Below, in pieces: positions 37,456 through 46,828 of a DNA stretch of 64,000 nucleotides; the first letter of the stretch is position 1, and every line of letters begins with the position of its first letter. The notes under the pieces were generated by a model. The model saw only the letters and a program-made list of their open reading frames with translations. It had not been told where the DNA came from and ran no database searches. A program made the translations under genes and the position numbers. Source of the stretch: Diaphorobacter nitroreducens. GTDB lineage: Bacteria; Pseudomonadota; Gammaproteobacteria; Burkholderiales; Burkholderiaceae_C. Location: assembly GCA_003755025.1 (NCBI GenBank), contig RJVL01000001.1, positions 372,001 through 436,000 on the forward strand. Direction: 5' to 3'.

Positions 37456-38346
37456 ATGACGACACCCACGCGCAAGGGCATCATCCTGGCCGGCGGCTCC
37501 GGCACCCGCCTGCACCCGGCAACGCTTGCCATCAGCAAGCAACTGCTGCCGGTGTATGACAAGCCCATGATCTACTACCCGCTGAGCACGCTGATGCTGG
37601 CGGGCATCCGCGAGATCCTCATCATCAGCACCCCGCAGGACACGCCGCGCTTTGAACAGCTGCTGGGAGACGGCAGCCAGTGGGGCCTGCAATTGCAATA
37701 CGCCGTGCAGCCCAGCCCCGACGGGCTTGCCCAGGCCTTCCTGATCGGTGAAGACTTCCTGGCCGGCAGCCCCAGCGCGCTGGTGCTGGGCGACAACATC
37801 TTCTACGGCCACGACTTCCACGAACTGCTGGCCAATGCCATGGCCCGCCCGCAAGGGGCCAGCGTCTTTGCCTACCACGTGCACGATCCCGAGCGCTATG
37901 GCGTGGCCGAATTCGATGCCAGCGGCAAAGTGCTGAGCCTGGAGGAAAAACCCCAGAAGCCTAAGTCCAGCTACGCCGTCACGGGCCTGTACTTCTATGA
38001 CAGCCAGGTGGTCGAACTGGCCAAGGGGCTCCAGCCCAGCCCGCGCGGCGAGCTGGAAATCACCGACCTCAACCGCCTGTACCTGGAGCAAGGCCAATTG
38101 AGCGTCGAGATCATGGGCCGCGGCTACGCTTGGCTAGACACCGGCACGCACGACAGCCTGCTGGACGCCAGCCAATTCATTGCCACGCTGGAGCAGCGCC
38201 AGGGCTTGAAGATTGCCTGCCCCGAGGAAATCGCCTGGCGCAACGGCTGGATCGACGCTGACCGGCTGGAGCGACTGGCCCAGCCGCTGGCCAAGAACGG
38301 CTATGGCCAGTACCTGCAACGACTGCTGAAAGAGACGGTGTACTGA
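37456..38346 (+). CDS. rmlA: Glucose-1-phosphate thymidylyltransferase
   Basis: A 296-residue nucleotidyltransferase making dTDP-glucose from glucose-1-phosphate, the first step of the rhamnose pathway. [50 protein letters not shown] is diagnostic, with [28 protein letters not shown] and [13 protein letters not shown]. The start MTTPTRKG at 37456 is chosen by homology and lies 17 bases after rmlD. Its stop touches the rmlC start. Confidence 0.97.
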   Translation: MTTPTRKGIILAGGSGTRLHPATLAISKQLLPVYDKPMIYYPLSTLMLAGIREILIISTPQDTPRFEQLLGDGSQWGLQLQYAVQPSPDGLAQAFLIGEDFLAGSPSALVLGDNIFYGHDFHELLANAMARPQGASVFAYHVHDPERYGVAEFDASGKVLSLEEKPQKPKSSYAVTGLYFYDSQVVELAKGLQPSPRGELEITDLNRLYLEQGQLSVEIMGRGYAWLDTGTHDSLLDASQFIATLEQRQGLKIACPEEIAWRNGWIDADRLERLAQPLAKNGYGQYLQRLLKETVY

Positions 38347-38891
38347 TGAAGGCAACGCGACTGGCTATCCCGGACGTCGTGCTGATCGAGCCCAAAGTGT
38401 TCGGCGACGCGCGGGGATTCTTCTTCGAGAGCTTCAACCAGAAGACCTTCAACGAGGCCACGGGCACAAACCACCAATTCGTGCAAGACAACCACAGCCG
38501 CTCCAGCCAGGGCGTGCTGCGTGGTCTGCATTACCAGATCCAGCAGCCACAGGGCAAACTGGTGCGTGTGGCGCGGGGCAAGGTGTGGGATGTGGCAGTG
38601 GACATCCGCAAGAGCTCACCGACCTTCGGGCAATGGGTGGGGGCAGAACTGTCCGAGGACAACCAGCACCAGTTGTGGGTACCGCCGGGCTTCGCACATG
38701 GCTTTGTGGTGCTCAGCGAAAGCGCGGACTTCCTGTACAAGACGACGGACTACTACGCACCCGAGCATGAGCGGTGCATTGCGTGGAACGATCCGCAGTT
38801 GGCGATCCGCTGGCCGTATGAAGGCGAGCCCAGGTTGTCGGCCAAGGATACGCAGGGGCTGACGCTTGCTGCGGCGGAGGTGTTCGTCTGA
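38346..38891 (+). CDS. rmlC: dTDP-4-dehydrorhamnose 3,5-epimerase
   Basis: A 181-residue cupin epimerase acting between RmlB and RmlD. FGDARGFFFESFNQKTF, QDNHSRSSQGVLRGLHYQIQQPQGKLVRVARGKVWDVAVDIRKSSPTFG with the catalytic His, and WVPPGFAHGFVVLSESADFLYKTTDYYAPEHERCIAWNDP are the family blocks. It is the last GC-rich gene. The next gene starts on its last base and is clearly AT-richer, so this is the left boundary of the presumed acquired block. Confidence 0.97.
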   Translation: MKATRLAIPDVVLIEPKVFGDARGFFFESFNQKTFNEATGTNHQFVQDNHSRSSQGVLRGLHYQIQQPQGKLVRVARGKVWDVAVDIRKSSPTFGQWVGAELSEDNQHQLWVPPGFAHGFVVLSESADFLYKTTDYYAPEHERCIAWNDPQLAIRWPYEGEPRLSAKDTQGLTLAAAEVFV

Positions 38892-39709
38892 TGCAGCACT
38901 TTTTGGCCAACCCGAAAGAAATGTATGGCAGCTTGTGGCGCCATCGGGATCTAATTGTGGCATCCGTAAAACGTGATGTTTTGGGGCGTTATCGCGGCTC
39001 TGCTCTAGGCCTACTGTGGTCTTTTCTAAACCCTTTACTCATGTTGGCTGTATATACATTTGTTTTCAGCAATATATTTAAATCGCGTTGGCCTGGCAGC
39101 ACTGACTCTAAAAGCGAATTTGCCCTTGTACTATTTCCCGGGTTGATCATATTTAGCATTTTTTCGGAGTGTATCAATCGCGCTCCCGGCGTCATTGTTG
39201 TACATGCAAATTACGTTAAGAAGGTGGTGTTTCCATTGGAGATACTACCTTTCGTGAGTGTGATATCAGCGATGTTCCATGGCGCGATTAGTTTTTTCGT
39301 CTGGGTTGTTGCCTACGTGTTTTTGGTTGGTGTTCCGCCGGCAACAGTGATTTATTTCCCATTGATAATGCTGCCTTTCTTGTTTTTCTTAATGGGATTA
39401 AGTTGGTTTTTGGCCTCTCTGGGAGTTTACCTTCGAGATGTGGCGCAGCTTATCGGGATGGCCACTGCAGTTCTTATGTTTTTAAGTCCAGTTTTCTATC
39501 CCGCAGCATCTCTGCCGGAAGAATATCGCTATTTACTATATCTTAATCCGATTACTTTAGTTGTTGAGCAGGTAAGGGCTGTTCTTTATTTTGGCGCACA
39601 GCCAGATGCCGATTTGCTGACGGTGTACATAGTTTCCTCTGCCTTGGCAGCTTGGCTCGGATTTCTGTGGTTTCAGAAGACGCGAAGGGGTTTTGCTGAT
39701 GTCCTCTGA
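38891..39709 (+). CDS. wzm: ABC-2 polysaccharide export permease (Wzm-like)
   Basis: A 272-residue permease with about six membrane segments. RDLIVASVKRDVLGRYRGSALGLLWSFLNPLLMLAVYTFVFS is the usual N-terminus of Wzm/KpsM/RfbA exporters, and LSPVFYPAASLPEEYRYLLYLNPITLVVEQVRAVL the C-terminal block. It moves undecaprenyl-linked glycan across the inner membrane with the Wzt ATPase encoded next. It overlaps that gene. Base composition is much more AT-rich than the rml genes. Confidence 0.9.
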   Translation: MQHFLANPKEMYGSLWRHRDLIVASVKRDVLGRYRGSALGLLWSFLNPLLMLAVYTFVFSNIFKSRWPGSTDSKSEFALVLFPGLIIFSIFSECINRAPGVIVVHANYVKKVVFPLEILPFVSVISAMFHGAISFFVWVVAYVFLVGVPPATVIYFPLIMLPFLFFLMGLSWFLASLGVYLRDVAQLIGMATAVLMFLSPVFYPAASLPEEYRYLLYLNPITLVVEQVRAVLYFGAQPDADLLTVYIVSSALAAWLGFLWFQKTRRGFADVL

Positions 39710-41081
39710 GATTGTTCTTCGAGTTGAAAATCTAAGCAAATGCTATCAAATTTATAAAAATCCACGTGATCGTTTAAAGCAATTCATTTATCCATGGCTT
39801 AAAAGTTTTCTTGGACTCCCGCAGAAAAATTATTTTGATGAATTTTGGGCTTTGCGTGATGTTTCTTTCGAGGTTGCGAGTGGAGAGACTGTCGGGATTA
39901 TTGGGTTGAATGGATCTGGTAAGTCGACGCTGCTCAAATTGATTTGCGATACTTTGAGTGAGAGTGCCGGTCGCGTTGAGAAGAAAGGGCGTGTCGCGGC
40001 TCTGCTTGAGCTTGGTTCCGGATTCAATCCGGAATTTACTGGACGCGAAAATATCTACTTGAATGCATCCATACTCGGGCTGAGTAAGGCTGAGATTGAT
40101 AGACGTTATGGTTCGATCATTGACTTTGCTGATATTGGCGAATTCATTGAGCGCCCAGTCAAAAGCTATTCTTCTGGAATGTATGTGCGTTTGGCATTCG
40201 CAGTAATGGCAAATGTCGACGCCGATATCTTAGTGGTCGATGAAGCTCTGGCGGTTGGGGATGCGCTATTTTCGCAAAAATGTATGCGTTTTTTGCGAGA
40301 TTTCAAGGAGCGAGGGACGATACTTTTTGTTAGCCACAGTACAGGTGCAGTGGTTAATTTGTGTGATCGCGCAATATGGCTGGAAAAGGGTCGGGTGAAA
40401 GCTATTGGCTCTGCTAAGGCGGTGTCTGAAGAGTATCTTGCAAATAGATATTCTGCTGTACATAGCAGGCAAACAGAGAACAATCAAGCGAAAAATCAGC
40501 TTGACAAAGGACTGGCCTCAGAGGCTATCCTGGAATCCCTTGATCAATGCCGGGACATGCGACTAGATTTTATTAATAATTCTAATCTACGAAATGACCT
40601 CAAAGTGATCGGATTTCAGGAGGTTAAAAGTAGCTTCGGGAATGGTGGGGCTGTCGTGACATATGCAGGGCTTGAGGATCTTGCTGGGAGGAAACTTTCA
40701 TGGATGGTCGGGGGGGAGGCTGCTTGTATTGTTGTAGAGGCGAAAGTACTAAATGATTGCTCTGACTTGATTGTTGGTTTTAATATTAAAGACAAACTAG
40801 GGCAAGTAATCATAGGGCAAAACACCTATCTCGACACTTGCCTGTCTCCAGTGAAGGTTGCGGCAGGCGAGGTGATTCGTGCTGTGTTCGTCTTCAGGTT
40901 GCCTATATTGCCAAGAGGCAGTTATGCCGTAGATGTGGCAATCGCAGATGGCCAACCACCCGATGTGATCCAGCTTCAATGGGTGCACGATGCATTTATT
41001 CTGGAATCGCAAACGTCAAGTGCCGTAAGTGGATTGGTTGGCGTCGCATTTGATCGAATTGAATTAAAAAAGGTAGGGTGA
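39699..41081 (+). CDS. wzt: ABC polysaccharide export ATPase with C-terminal carbohydrate-binding domain (Wzt-like)
   Basis: A 460-residue protein. The ATPase (residues 1-240) has Walker A GLNGSGKST, signature YSSGMYVRLAFA, Walker B ILVVDEALAVGD and switch FVSHSTG. The remainder (about 250-460) is a linker and a beta-rich Wzt-C-type domain (VIGFQEVKSSFGNGG ... VVEAKVLNDCSDLIVGFNIKDKLGQVIIGQNTY). In E. coli O9a that domain reads the capped chain end before export. The ATG at 39699 is used rather than an in-frame TTG six bases earlier. Confidence 0.9.
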   Translation: MSSEIVLRVENLSKCYQIYKNPRDRLKQFIYPWLKSFLGLPQKNYFDEFWALRDVSFEVASGETVGIIGLNGSGKSTLLKLICDTLSESAGRVEKKGRVAALLELGSGFNPEFTGRENIYLNASILGLSKAEIDRRYGSIIDFADIGEFIERPVKSYSSGMYVRLAFAVMANVDADILVVDEALAVGDALFSQKCMRFLRDFKERGTILFVSHSTGAVVNLCDRAIWLEKGRVKAIGSAKAVSEEYLANRYSAVHSRQTENNQAKNQLDKGLASEAILESLDQCRDMRLDFINNSNLRNDLKVIGFQEVKSSFGNGGAVVTYAGLEDLAGRKLSWMVGGEAACIVVEAKVLNDCSDLIVGFNIKDKLGQVIIGQNTYLDTCLSPVKVAAGEVIRAVFVFRLPILPRGSYAVDVAIADGQPPDVIQLQWVHDAFILESQTSSAVSGLVGVAFDRIELKKVG

Positions 41082-41084
41082 AGG

Positions 41085-41894
41085 ATGAATTCTAATAAAA
41101 TATCACCTAGATCAGCGGTGTTTTTGCATATACAGAAAACTGCAGGGAGTTCAATTGTTGATCTGGCTAGAGCCGCTTACGGATCAGATCAGGTGACTAG
41201 CCATGGAGATTTTTTGTTGCCCCCGAAAGAGCTGGATGCGCTGGTTGATGCAAGGGGGAGTGATGATCCTAAACTTCAAAATCGAAGCTTCATTTCGGGG
41301 CATTTTGGGTATGACTACGCAAAAAAGATAATGGTACGAAGGTACTCATTTACTTTCTTGCGCAATCCTATTGAAAGAGTTCTCTCGTATTACTATTTCT
41401 GCAGAACGAGAAATCCGCTCGAGTATGAAATTTATGCTCTAACCCAAAATCTTTCGCTTGATGAATTTTTGAAACTCGGTTTCGAGCGTCCTTCGGTTAA
41501 GGCTTGTATTTGGAATAATCAAACGTGGCAGTTGGCTAACGGATATGGGCATACGAATGGACGTAATATCTTAAGTTACGGCGATAAGGAAATGCTTGAT
41601 CTGGCAATTGGCCACCTCAATAATTTTTCTTATATTGGGTTTGCTGAAACGTTTGAGAAGGATAGAGATTGTATTCTGCGAAGTCTAAATATTAATCCCC
41701 CTCAGGGTAAGGTTGTTTCAAATGCTAATCCTGGGCGTCCAACGTTAGAAGACTTGCCACGTACAACTAGAGATCTGCTTGTCGAACTAACCCATCTCGA
41801 CCGCGCGCTTTATAAGGCGGCGTGGCGACAGCGTAAAACGTTAATAGGGCGTTTGAGCAGAGGTTTGAAAAATCTTACGCGGTGTCCGGTTTGA
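41085..41894 (+). CDS. Sulfotransferase family protein (Sulfotransfer_2 type)
   Basis: A 269-residue protein with the two PAPS-binding signatures: the 5'-phosphosulfate loop VFLHIQKTAGSSIVDL (residues 12-27) and the 3'-phosphate motif FTFLRNPIERVLSYYYF (Arg93, Ser101). These are typical of carbohydrate 2-O-sulfotransferase-like enzymes. It has no membrane segment and so works in the cytoplasm on a lipid-linked or nucleotide sugar. It sits between the exporter and methyltransferase genes. Genes for PAPS synthesis and PAP removal lie 3-7 kb away, strongly supporting sulfation. The acceptor is unknown. Confidence 0.85.
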   Translation: MNSNKISPRSAVFLHIQKTAGSSIVDLARAAYGSDQVTSHGDFLLPPKELDALVDARGSDDPKLQNRSFISGHFGYDYAKKIMVRRYSFTFLRNPIERVLSYYYFCRTRNPLEYEIYALTQNLSLDEFLKLGFERPSVKACIWNNQTWQLANGYGHTNGRNILSYGDKEMLDLAIGHLNNFSYIGFAETFEKDRDCILRSLNINPPQGKVVSNANPGRPTLEDLPRTTRDLLVELTHLDRALYKAAWRQRKTLIGRLSRGLKNLTRCPV

Positions 41895-41910
41895 AGGGCT
41901 AGGAGACGAG

Positions 41911-42711
41911 ATGAAAGCCAATGACCTTAATAAATGGCTCGTACAAGAGCGTGCGCGTCTGATAGATAATTACCTCAATTTGATCCAAAAGTGCTTGGGG
42001 GGAACCATATATGAAGATCCTCCACTACAGGCGCTAGGCTCTGATAAGTTTGATCCAGTATTGCGCGAATACGGTTGGGATTGGCCTTCGATGGCTCATA
42101 CGATGATCGGGCAAAAGCGACTTGGTAATATTCGCCAGCTTGTTGAGAGTGTTCTCGGGAATGGGATAGAAGGGGATTTTATCGAAACAGGCGTATGGCG
42201 TGGCGGCGCGTGCATATTAATGAGGGCAATCCTGGATGCATATCACATTACAGATAGATGTGTGTGGCTTGCGGATTCTTTCGAGGGACTTCCCCCGCCA
42301 AATGAAGAAATGTATCCCGCAGATGCAGGGGATAATTTTCATACATTTAATGATTTGAGAATTTCTCTCGAAACGGTTCAGCACAATTTCCAGAAATATG
42401 GTCTTTGGGATCAGCAGGTGCGTGTTCTCAAGGGATGGTTCAAAGATACCTTGCCAAATGCGCCAATTGATAAATTAGCTATTCTGAGATTAGATGGCGA
42501 CATGTATGAATCTACTTGGGATGCTCTCAATGCTCTTTATAACAAAGTCTCCATCGGTGGCTATGTAATTGTGGATGACTATCACGTCGTTCAGGGATGT
42601 AAGTTGGCTGTTCAAACCTTCCTGGCTGAAAAACGGTTGAGTCCAGTCCTTCAAGAGATTGATGGCGTTGGTGTTTATTGGCAGGTCGCCAATGGGACAT
42701 CATCTTCCTGA
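41911..42711 (+). CDS. TylF/MycF family O-methyltransferase
   Basis: A 266-residue protein with the TylF (macrocin O-methyltransferase) fold. GDFIETGVWRGGACILMRAILDAY is motif I, WLADSFEGLPPPNEEMYPAD follows, and LAILRLDGDMYESTWDALNALYNKVSIGGYVIVDDYH carries the metal-binding Asp residues. In the family it methylates a sugar hydroxyl with SAM and Mg2+. Codon use is AT-rich. The ATG at 41911 is preceded by GGAGACGAG. It may O-methylate the rhamnose or mannose chain, perhaps as a chain-end modification. Confidence 0.85.
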   Translation: MKANDLNKWLVQERARLIDNYLNLIQKCLGGTIYEDPPLQALGSDKFDPVLREYGWDWPSMAHTMIGQKRLGNIRQLVESVLGNGIEGDFIETGVWRGGACILMRAILDAYHITDRCVWLADSFEGLPPPNEEMYPADAGDNFHTFNDLRISLETVQHNFQKYGLWDQQVRVLKGWFKDTLPNAPIDKLAILRLDGDMYESTWDALNALYNKVSIGGYVIVDDYHVVQGCKLAVQTFLAEKRLSPVLQEIDGVGVYWQVANGTSSS

Positions 42712-42727
42712 GCAGAAAGAGATTGTC

Positions 42728-43564
42728 ATGCGTAGAAAAAAACACAATTACGAATATTCTGTCGATACGGCCTCTGCCTCTGCACCCGCGAATGTAGTTC
42801 GCTTGGTGGGTGTTAATAAGCGCGTATTAGAAGTGGGGTGCGGGCCTGGATCAATAACTAAAGTACTTTTTGAGCAGAATAGATGTCGCGTAACAGGGGT
42901 GGAAATCGATGCAGATGCAATTGATAGAGTGCGGCCTTATTGCGATCAAGTGATTCGGGCTGATTTAAATTCATCGAATTGGCCTGAGCTCATTAATGCA
43001 CTCGAGAAATTTGAAGTGGTTGTGGCTGCGGATGTCCTAGAGCATCTATATGACCCTTGGAGCAACCTTAAAAAAATAGCCTCTTTTATTGCGCCCGATG
43101 GGTATGCCGTCATCTCGTTGCCACACGCCGGCCATGCCTCAGTGATTTCTTGTCTTTTAAATGGTGATTTTCAATATAGAGATTGGGGGTTGCTTGATAG
43201 AACTCATATCCGTTTTTTTTGCCTCAAAAATATAGAAGATCTGTTTTCTGCGGCTGGGTTGAAGATTGTGGATGTAAGGTATGTGATCGCAACTCCTGAG
43301 GCTACTGAGTTTGCAAATAGCTGGAGCCGTCTATCCAACGACCAGAAAGCAGCTATCAATAAAGCTCCTCATTCAAATGTCTATCAAGTGGTGATCAAGG
43401 CTGTCGCACTTGAAAGCGAGGGTGATGTTGTTCCATTAATTCCGCCTTCTTCTCAGTTCTCGGTAAATATGCCTTCGCTCCGATTTCGACTAGGGGCCTG
43501 GATGGGGCCCGTATGGAGGGCACGAATTCATAAACTCATTCACTTCTTTGGAATCAGGATCTGA
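42728..43564 (+). CDS. Class I SAM-dependent methyltransferase
   Basis: A 278-residue methyltransferase of the Methyltransf_23/11 type. Motif I is RVLEVGCGPGSITKVLFEQ, motif II VTGVEIDADAIDRV, and motif IV/V VVAADVLEHLYDPWSNLKKI. The C-terminus adds a short basic amphipathic stretch (RFRLGAWMGPVWRARIHKLIHFF) that may bind the membrane. The start at 42728 (MRRKKHNYEYS) has a weak purine-rich site. An upstream ATG at 42692 would overlap the previous gene. Substrate is unknown, presumably a sugar of the glycan. Confidence 0.82.
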   Translation: MRRKKHNYEYSVDTASASAPANVVRLVGVNKRVLEVGCGPGSITKVLFEQNRCRVTGVEIDADAIDRVRPYCDQVIRADLNSSNWPELINALEKFEVVVAADVLEHLYDPWSNLKKIASFIAPDGYAVISLPHAGHASVISCLLNGDFQYRDWGLLDRTHIRFFCLKNIEDLFSAAGLKIVDVRYVIATPEATEFANSWSRLSNDQKAAINKAPHSNVYQVVIKAVALESEGDVVPLIPPSSQFSVNMPSLRFRLGAWMGPVWRARIHKLIHFFGIRI

Positions 43565-43594
43565 TCTTTGGCGATTCGGTGAGGATTATTGGTG

Positions 43595-44875
43595 ATGAGT
43601 GTTACGAAAATATCTGATGCGTCTGGTAATAGTGTTAAATTGATTGCATTCTATCTTACGCAATTTCATCCAACACCCGAAAATGATGTGTGGTGGGGGA
43701 GGGGGTTTACCGAGTGGACAAATGTGACCAAGGCGAAACCGCTATTTGATGGTCACTACCAACCGCATCTTCCTACAGATTTGGGATTTTATGATCTGAG
43801 GGTTAGGGAGACTAGACGTGATCAAATTAAGATGGCGAAAGATCACGGAATTGATGGATTTTGCTACCATTATTATTGGTTTTCTGGCAAGAGGATATTG
43901 AACCGTCCGTTGGATGATATGCTTTCTGACCAAGAAAGCGATATGCCATTTTGCCTTTGCTGGGCTAATGAAAATTGGACTCGCCGTTGGGATGCTGCGG
44001 AGCATGAGGTTTTGATTGCTCAAAAATATCTCCCGGATGACGACACCGATTTTATAAAATCATTGGTTCCTTTTTTTGAGGATGAGAGGTATATTAGGGT
44101 TGATGATAAACCAATTTTGATTGTTTATAGGCCGCAGCATCTTCCTGATGCTGGGAAGACAATTGAAATATGGCGTGAGTTTTGTCGAAAAAATGGAGTT
44201 GGTGAGATATTTTTATGCGCTGCATTGACGCACGGCAATGAAAATTATGCGGATTATGGATTTGATGCGGGGGTGGAGTTCCCTCCGCACAATATGAAAT
44301 CTGCCAATGTTAATTCTGAGATTGCGTTCTACCAACCGTTTGTCGGAAATGTTATGGACTATGCGACGGTCGCGCAGTCTTACCTCTCTCGCACCTATGA
44401 TGGAGGGAAAGTTTTTAAGACAATATTTCCTTCTTGGGATAATACGGCGCGAGTGAATAATAGGGCCCTTCTGTTTCTAAATGGCGAGCCTGACAATTAT
44501 GAGTTTTGGCTGAGTTCTACTTTGGATTTGGCTGCAAAGCAAGGGGACGAAATAGTATTTGTTAATGCATGGAACGAATGGGCCGAAGGTTGTCATCTCG
44601 AGCCGGATCGAGAGTTTGGCCATGGCTTTTTGCTGGCGACTAAGAGTGCAAAAATGGGTGCTCGCAGGTTCTCTGAATTTCCAAACAAGGAAATTCCCGT
44701 GGTGATAAGGGAGAACAGGCGTATTTTCTTTGCTGACCTAAGTGAGGTTTTGGCTTTCCACATCAAGTCTGCATTTGAAAATATTCAGTCAGCGGTCTTG
44801 CGGCGACCGTTGATTCATCGGGTTTTGTTGCCCTTTGTTAGAGTATTGAGAAGTTTTCGCAAGCTCTTCTCGTGA
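43595..44875 (+). CDS. WbsX-like glycosyltransferase / GH99-like domain protein
   Basis: A 426-residue protein of the Glyco_tran_WbsX family. VKLIAFYLTQFHPTPENDVWWGRGFTEWTNVTKAKPLFDGHYQPHLPTDLGFYDL is the family start, then GIDGFCYHYYWFSGKRILNRPLDDML, CLCWANENWTRRWD and VNAWNEWAEGCHLEPD. Members occur in O-antigen and capsule loci and are linked to rhamnan or mannan assembly. The fold resembles GH99 TIM-barrel enzymes. It could be a transferase or a chain-trimming hydrolase. It is the last gene of the AT-rich block. It faces the cys genes. Confidence 0.82.
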   Translation: MSVTKISDASGNSVKLIAFYLTQFHPTPENDVWWGRGFTEWTNVTKAKPLFDGHYQPHLPTDLGFYDLRVRETRRDQIKMAKDHGIDGFCYHYYWFSGKRILNRPLDDMLSDQESDMPFCLCWANENWTRRWDAAEHEVLIAQKYLPDDDTDFIKSLVPFFEDERYIRVDDKPILIVYRPQHLPDAGKTIEIWREFCRKNGVGEIFLCAALTHGNENYADYGFDAGVEFPPHNMKSANVNSEIAFYQPFVGNVMDYATVAQSYLSRTYDGGKVFKTIFPSWDNTARVNNRALLFLNGEPDNYEFWLSSTLDLAAKQGDEIVFVNAWNEWAEGCHLEPDREFGHGFLLATKSAKMGARRFSEFPNKEIPVVIRENRRIFFADLSEVLAFHIKSAFENIQSAVLRRPLIHRVLLPFVRVLRSFRKLFS

Positions 44876-44887
44876 GTGTGAGGTGGC

Positions 44888-46828
44888 CTATAGCGAGTGC
44901 AACTCAGAATGTGAGTCGTTGAATAGTCGCTCTATGATCTGTTCGACGGCGTTTTTTATGGTGATGTTGGCAGTCTTGATGGTGATGGTGGGGTGATCTG
45001 GTTGTTCATAAGGACTGCCGATCCCTGTCATGTTGGGAAGTTGTCCACTACGTGCTTTTTTGTACAACCCTTTTGGATCGCGTTGCTCGCACACTTCCAA
45101 TGGCGTATCGACAAATACTTCGATGAAATTTTCTTCCCCAATGAGTTCCCGAGCCATTTGACGCTCGGCACGGAACGGGCTGATGAACGCGGTCATAACG
45201 ATCAGCCCGGCATCCATCATGAGCTTGGCCACTTCGGCGACGCGGCGGACGTTTTCCACGCGGTCCGCATCGGTGAAACCTAAGTCTTTGTTCAGTCCTT
45301 GTCGGATGTTGTCGCCATCGAGGATGTAGGTGCGCTTGCCGCGGATGTGCAGGGCTTTTTCAAGTGCATCAGAAATTGCAGATTTGCCCGAACCTGAGAG
45401 GCCTGTGAACCAGATCACGCTGCCTTTATGGCCATTGAGCCGTTCGCGGTCTCGCCGGGTTATGCTCAAAGATTGCCTGTGGACGTTCTGTGCGCGGCGC
45501 AGGTTATGTGTGATGAGGCCTGCCGCCACTGTTGCTTGTGTGAAACGCTCAACAAGGATGAAAGCACCTAAGGTGTGCGAGGTGGCGTAGGTGTCGAACA
45601 CCACGGGGCGGCTCAGCGCCAGGTTACATTCAGCAATATCGTTCAGGTCTAGGTGCCGACATGCCTCATGGGCACCTGTGTTGACGTCTATACGGTGTTT
45701 GATGCAAGTCAGGGATGCGCCTGCCCATTGGTTGGCCAGTTTCAGCTCATAGCTGCGACCTACCATTCCCTTGTCTTCATGCATCCAGATGATGGTCGCC
45801 GTGAACTGATCGGTCAACTGAAGGGGATTATCAGCTTCGGCCAAAATGTCGCCGCGCGATGCATCCACTTCTTTGTCCAGCACCAGGGTGATGGCGCTGC
45901 CCGGCAAGGCCTCTGATGCATCTCCCGCCGGCGTAACGATACGCTTGACACGTGCTGTTTGGCCTGAGGCGGTAACCCGCACTGTGCTACCCACGGCTAA
46001 CCGCCCACTGGCAATGCTACCGCCCAAGCCTCTGAATTCCGAACACGGCCGGTTGACAAATTGCACAGGGAACACGACGCGCTGGTCGGTCGCTGGAGGT
46101 ATTTGTACCGTTTCTAAGTATCCCAAGAGCGTGGGGCCGTGATACCAAGGCGTGTGCGCAGAGCGGGTAGTCACGTTGTCCCCAAGTAGTGCAGAACTTG
46201 GGATGGCCGTAACGCTGTCAAATTGCAGACCTTCGGCCAGGTTCGCAAAGTCTTGCTCAAGGCGCTTAAACGCTTTGGCATCAAACCCGATCAAATCCAT
46301 TTTGTTAATGGCCAAGGCCAGGTGACGGACCCCCATCAGTGAGAGCAGGCGGGTGTGCCGCCGCGTCTGCGTCAGTAAACCTTTCCTCGCATCAATCAGG
46401 ATGACCGCCACATCGGCGGTAGATGCACCCGTTACCATGTTCCGCGTGTATTGCTCATGTCCGGGGGTGTCCGCCACGATGAACCTGCGCCGCGCGGTGC
46501 CAAAAAACCGGTAGGCCACATCAATAGTGATGCCTTGTTCCCGCTCTGCGGTCAGGCCGTCCACCAATAGGGCCAAGTCAATGTTCTGGCCTTGTGTGCC
46601 ATGACGCTTTGAGTCCGCGGTCAACGCGGCCATTTGGTCGTCAAAAACGTAATGCGATTCCCACAGCAGCCGCCCTATCAAGGTACTTTTGCCATCATCG
46701 ACGCTGCCACAGGTAATGAAACGCAGGGTGTCTTGTTGTGCCTGCTGTGCAAGCCAATCACCTAAATTAGATGTATCGCGGCTGCGTGCCGGGTATCGGG
46801 CCGCTTGAGATTTTGTGGGGCGTGCCAT
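44888..46828 (-). CDS. cysN: Bifunctional sulfate adenylyltransferase subunit 1 / APS kinase (CysN-CysC, NodQ-like)
   Basis: A 646-residue fusion. Residues 33-440 form the CysN GTPase: [10 protein letters not shown] (41-50), [22 protein letters not shown], and the RVLF-type beta-barrel domains. Residues 466-646 are APS kinase, with Walker A GLSGSGKS (476-483), [26 protein letters not shown] and [22 protein letters not shown]. With CysD it makes APS, and the kinase domain makes PAPS. The fused form is the one used in NodPQ for sulfated Nod factors. It overlaps cysD by one base-step (ATGA). It converges with the WbsX-like gene. Confidence 0.95.
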   Translation of the reverse strand: MARPTKSQAARYPARSRDTSNLGDWLAQQAQQDTLRFITCGSVDDGKSTLIGRLLWESHYVFDDQMAALTADSKRHGTQGQNIDLALLVDGLTAEREQGITIDVAYRFFGTARRRFIVADTPGHEQYTRNMVTGASTADVAVILIDARKGLLTQTRRHTRLLSLMGVRHLALAINKMDLIGFDAKAFKRLEQDFANLAEGLQFDSVTAIPSSALLGDNVTTRSAHTPWYHGPTLLGYLETVQIPPATDQRVVFPVQFVNRPCSEFRGLGGSIASGRLAVGSTVRVTASGQTARVKRIVTPAGDASEALPGSAITLVLDKEVDASRGDILAEADNPLQLTDQFTATIIWMHEDKGMVGRSYELKLANQWAGASLTCIKHRIDVNTGAHEACRHLDLNDIAECNLALSRPVVFDTYATSHTLGAFILVERFTQATVAAGLITHNLRRAQNVHRQSLSITRRDRERLNGHKGSVIWFTGLSGSGKSAISDALEKALHIRGKRTYILDGDNIRQGLNKDLGFTDADRVENVRRVAEVAKLMMDAGLIVMTAFISPFRAERQMARELIGEENFIEVFVDTPLEVCEQRDPKGLYKKARSGQLPNMTGIGSPYEQPDHPTITIKTANITIKNAVEQIIERLFNDSHSELHSL

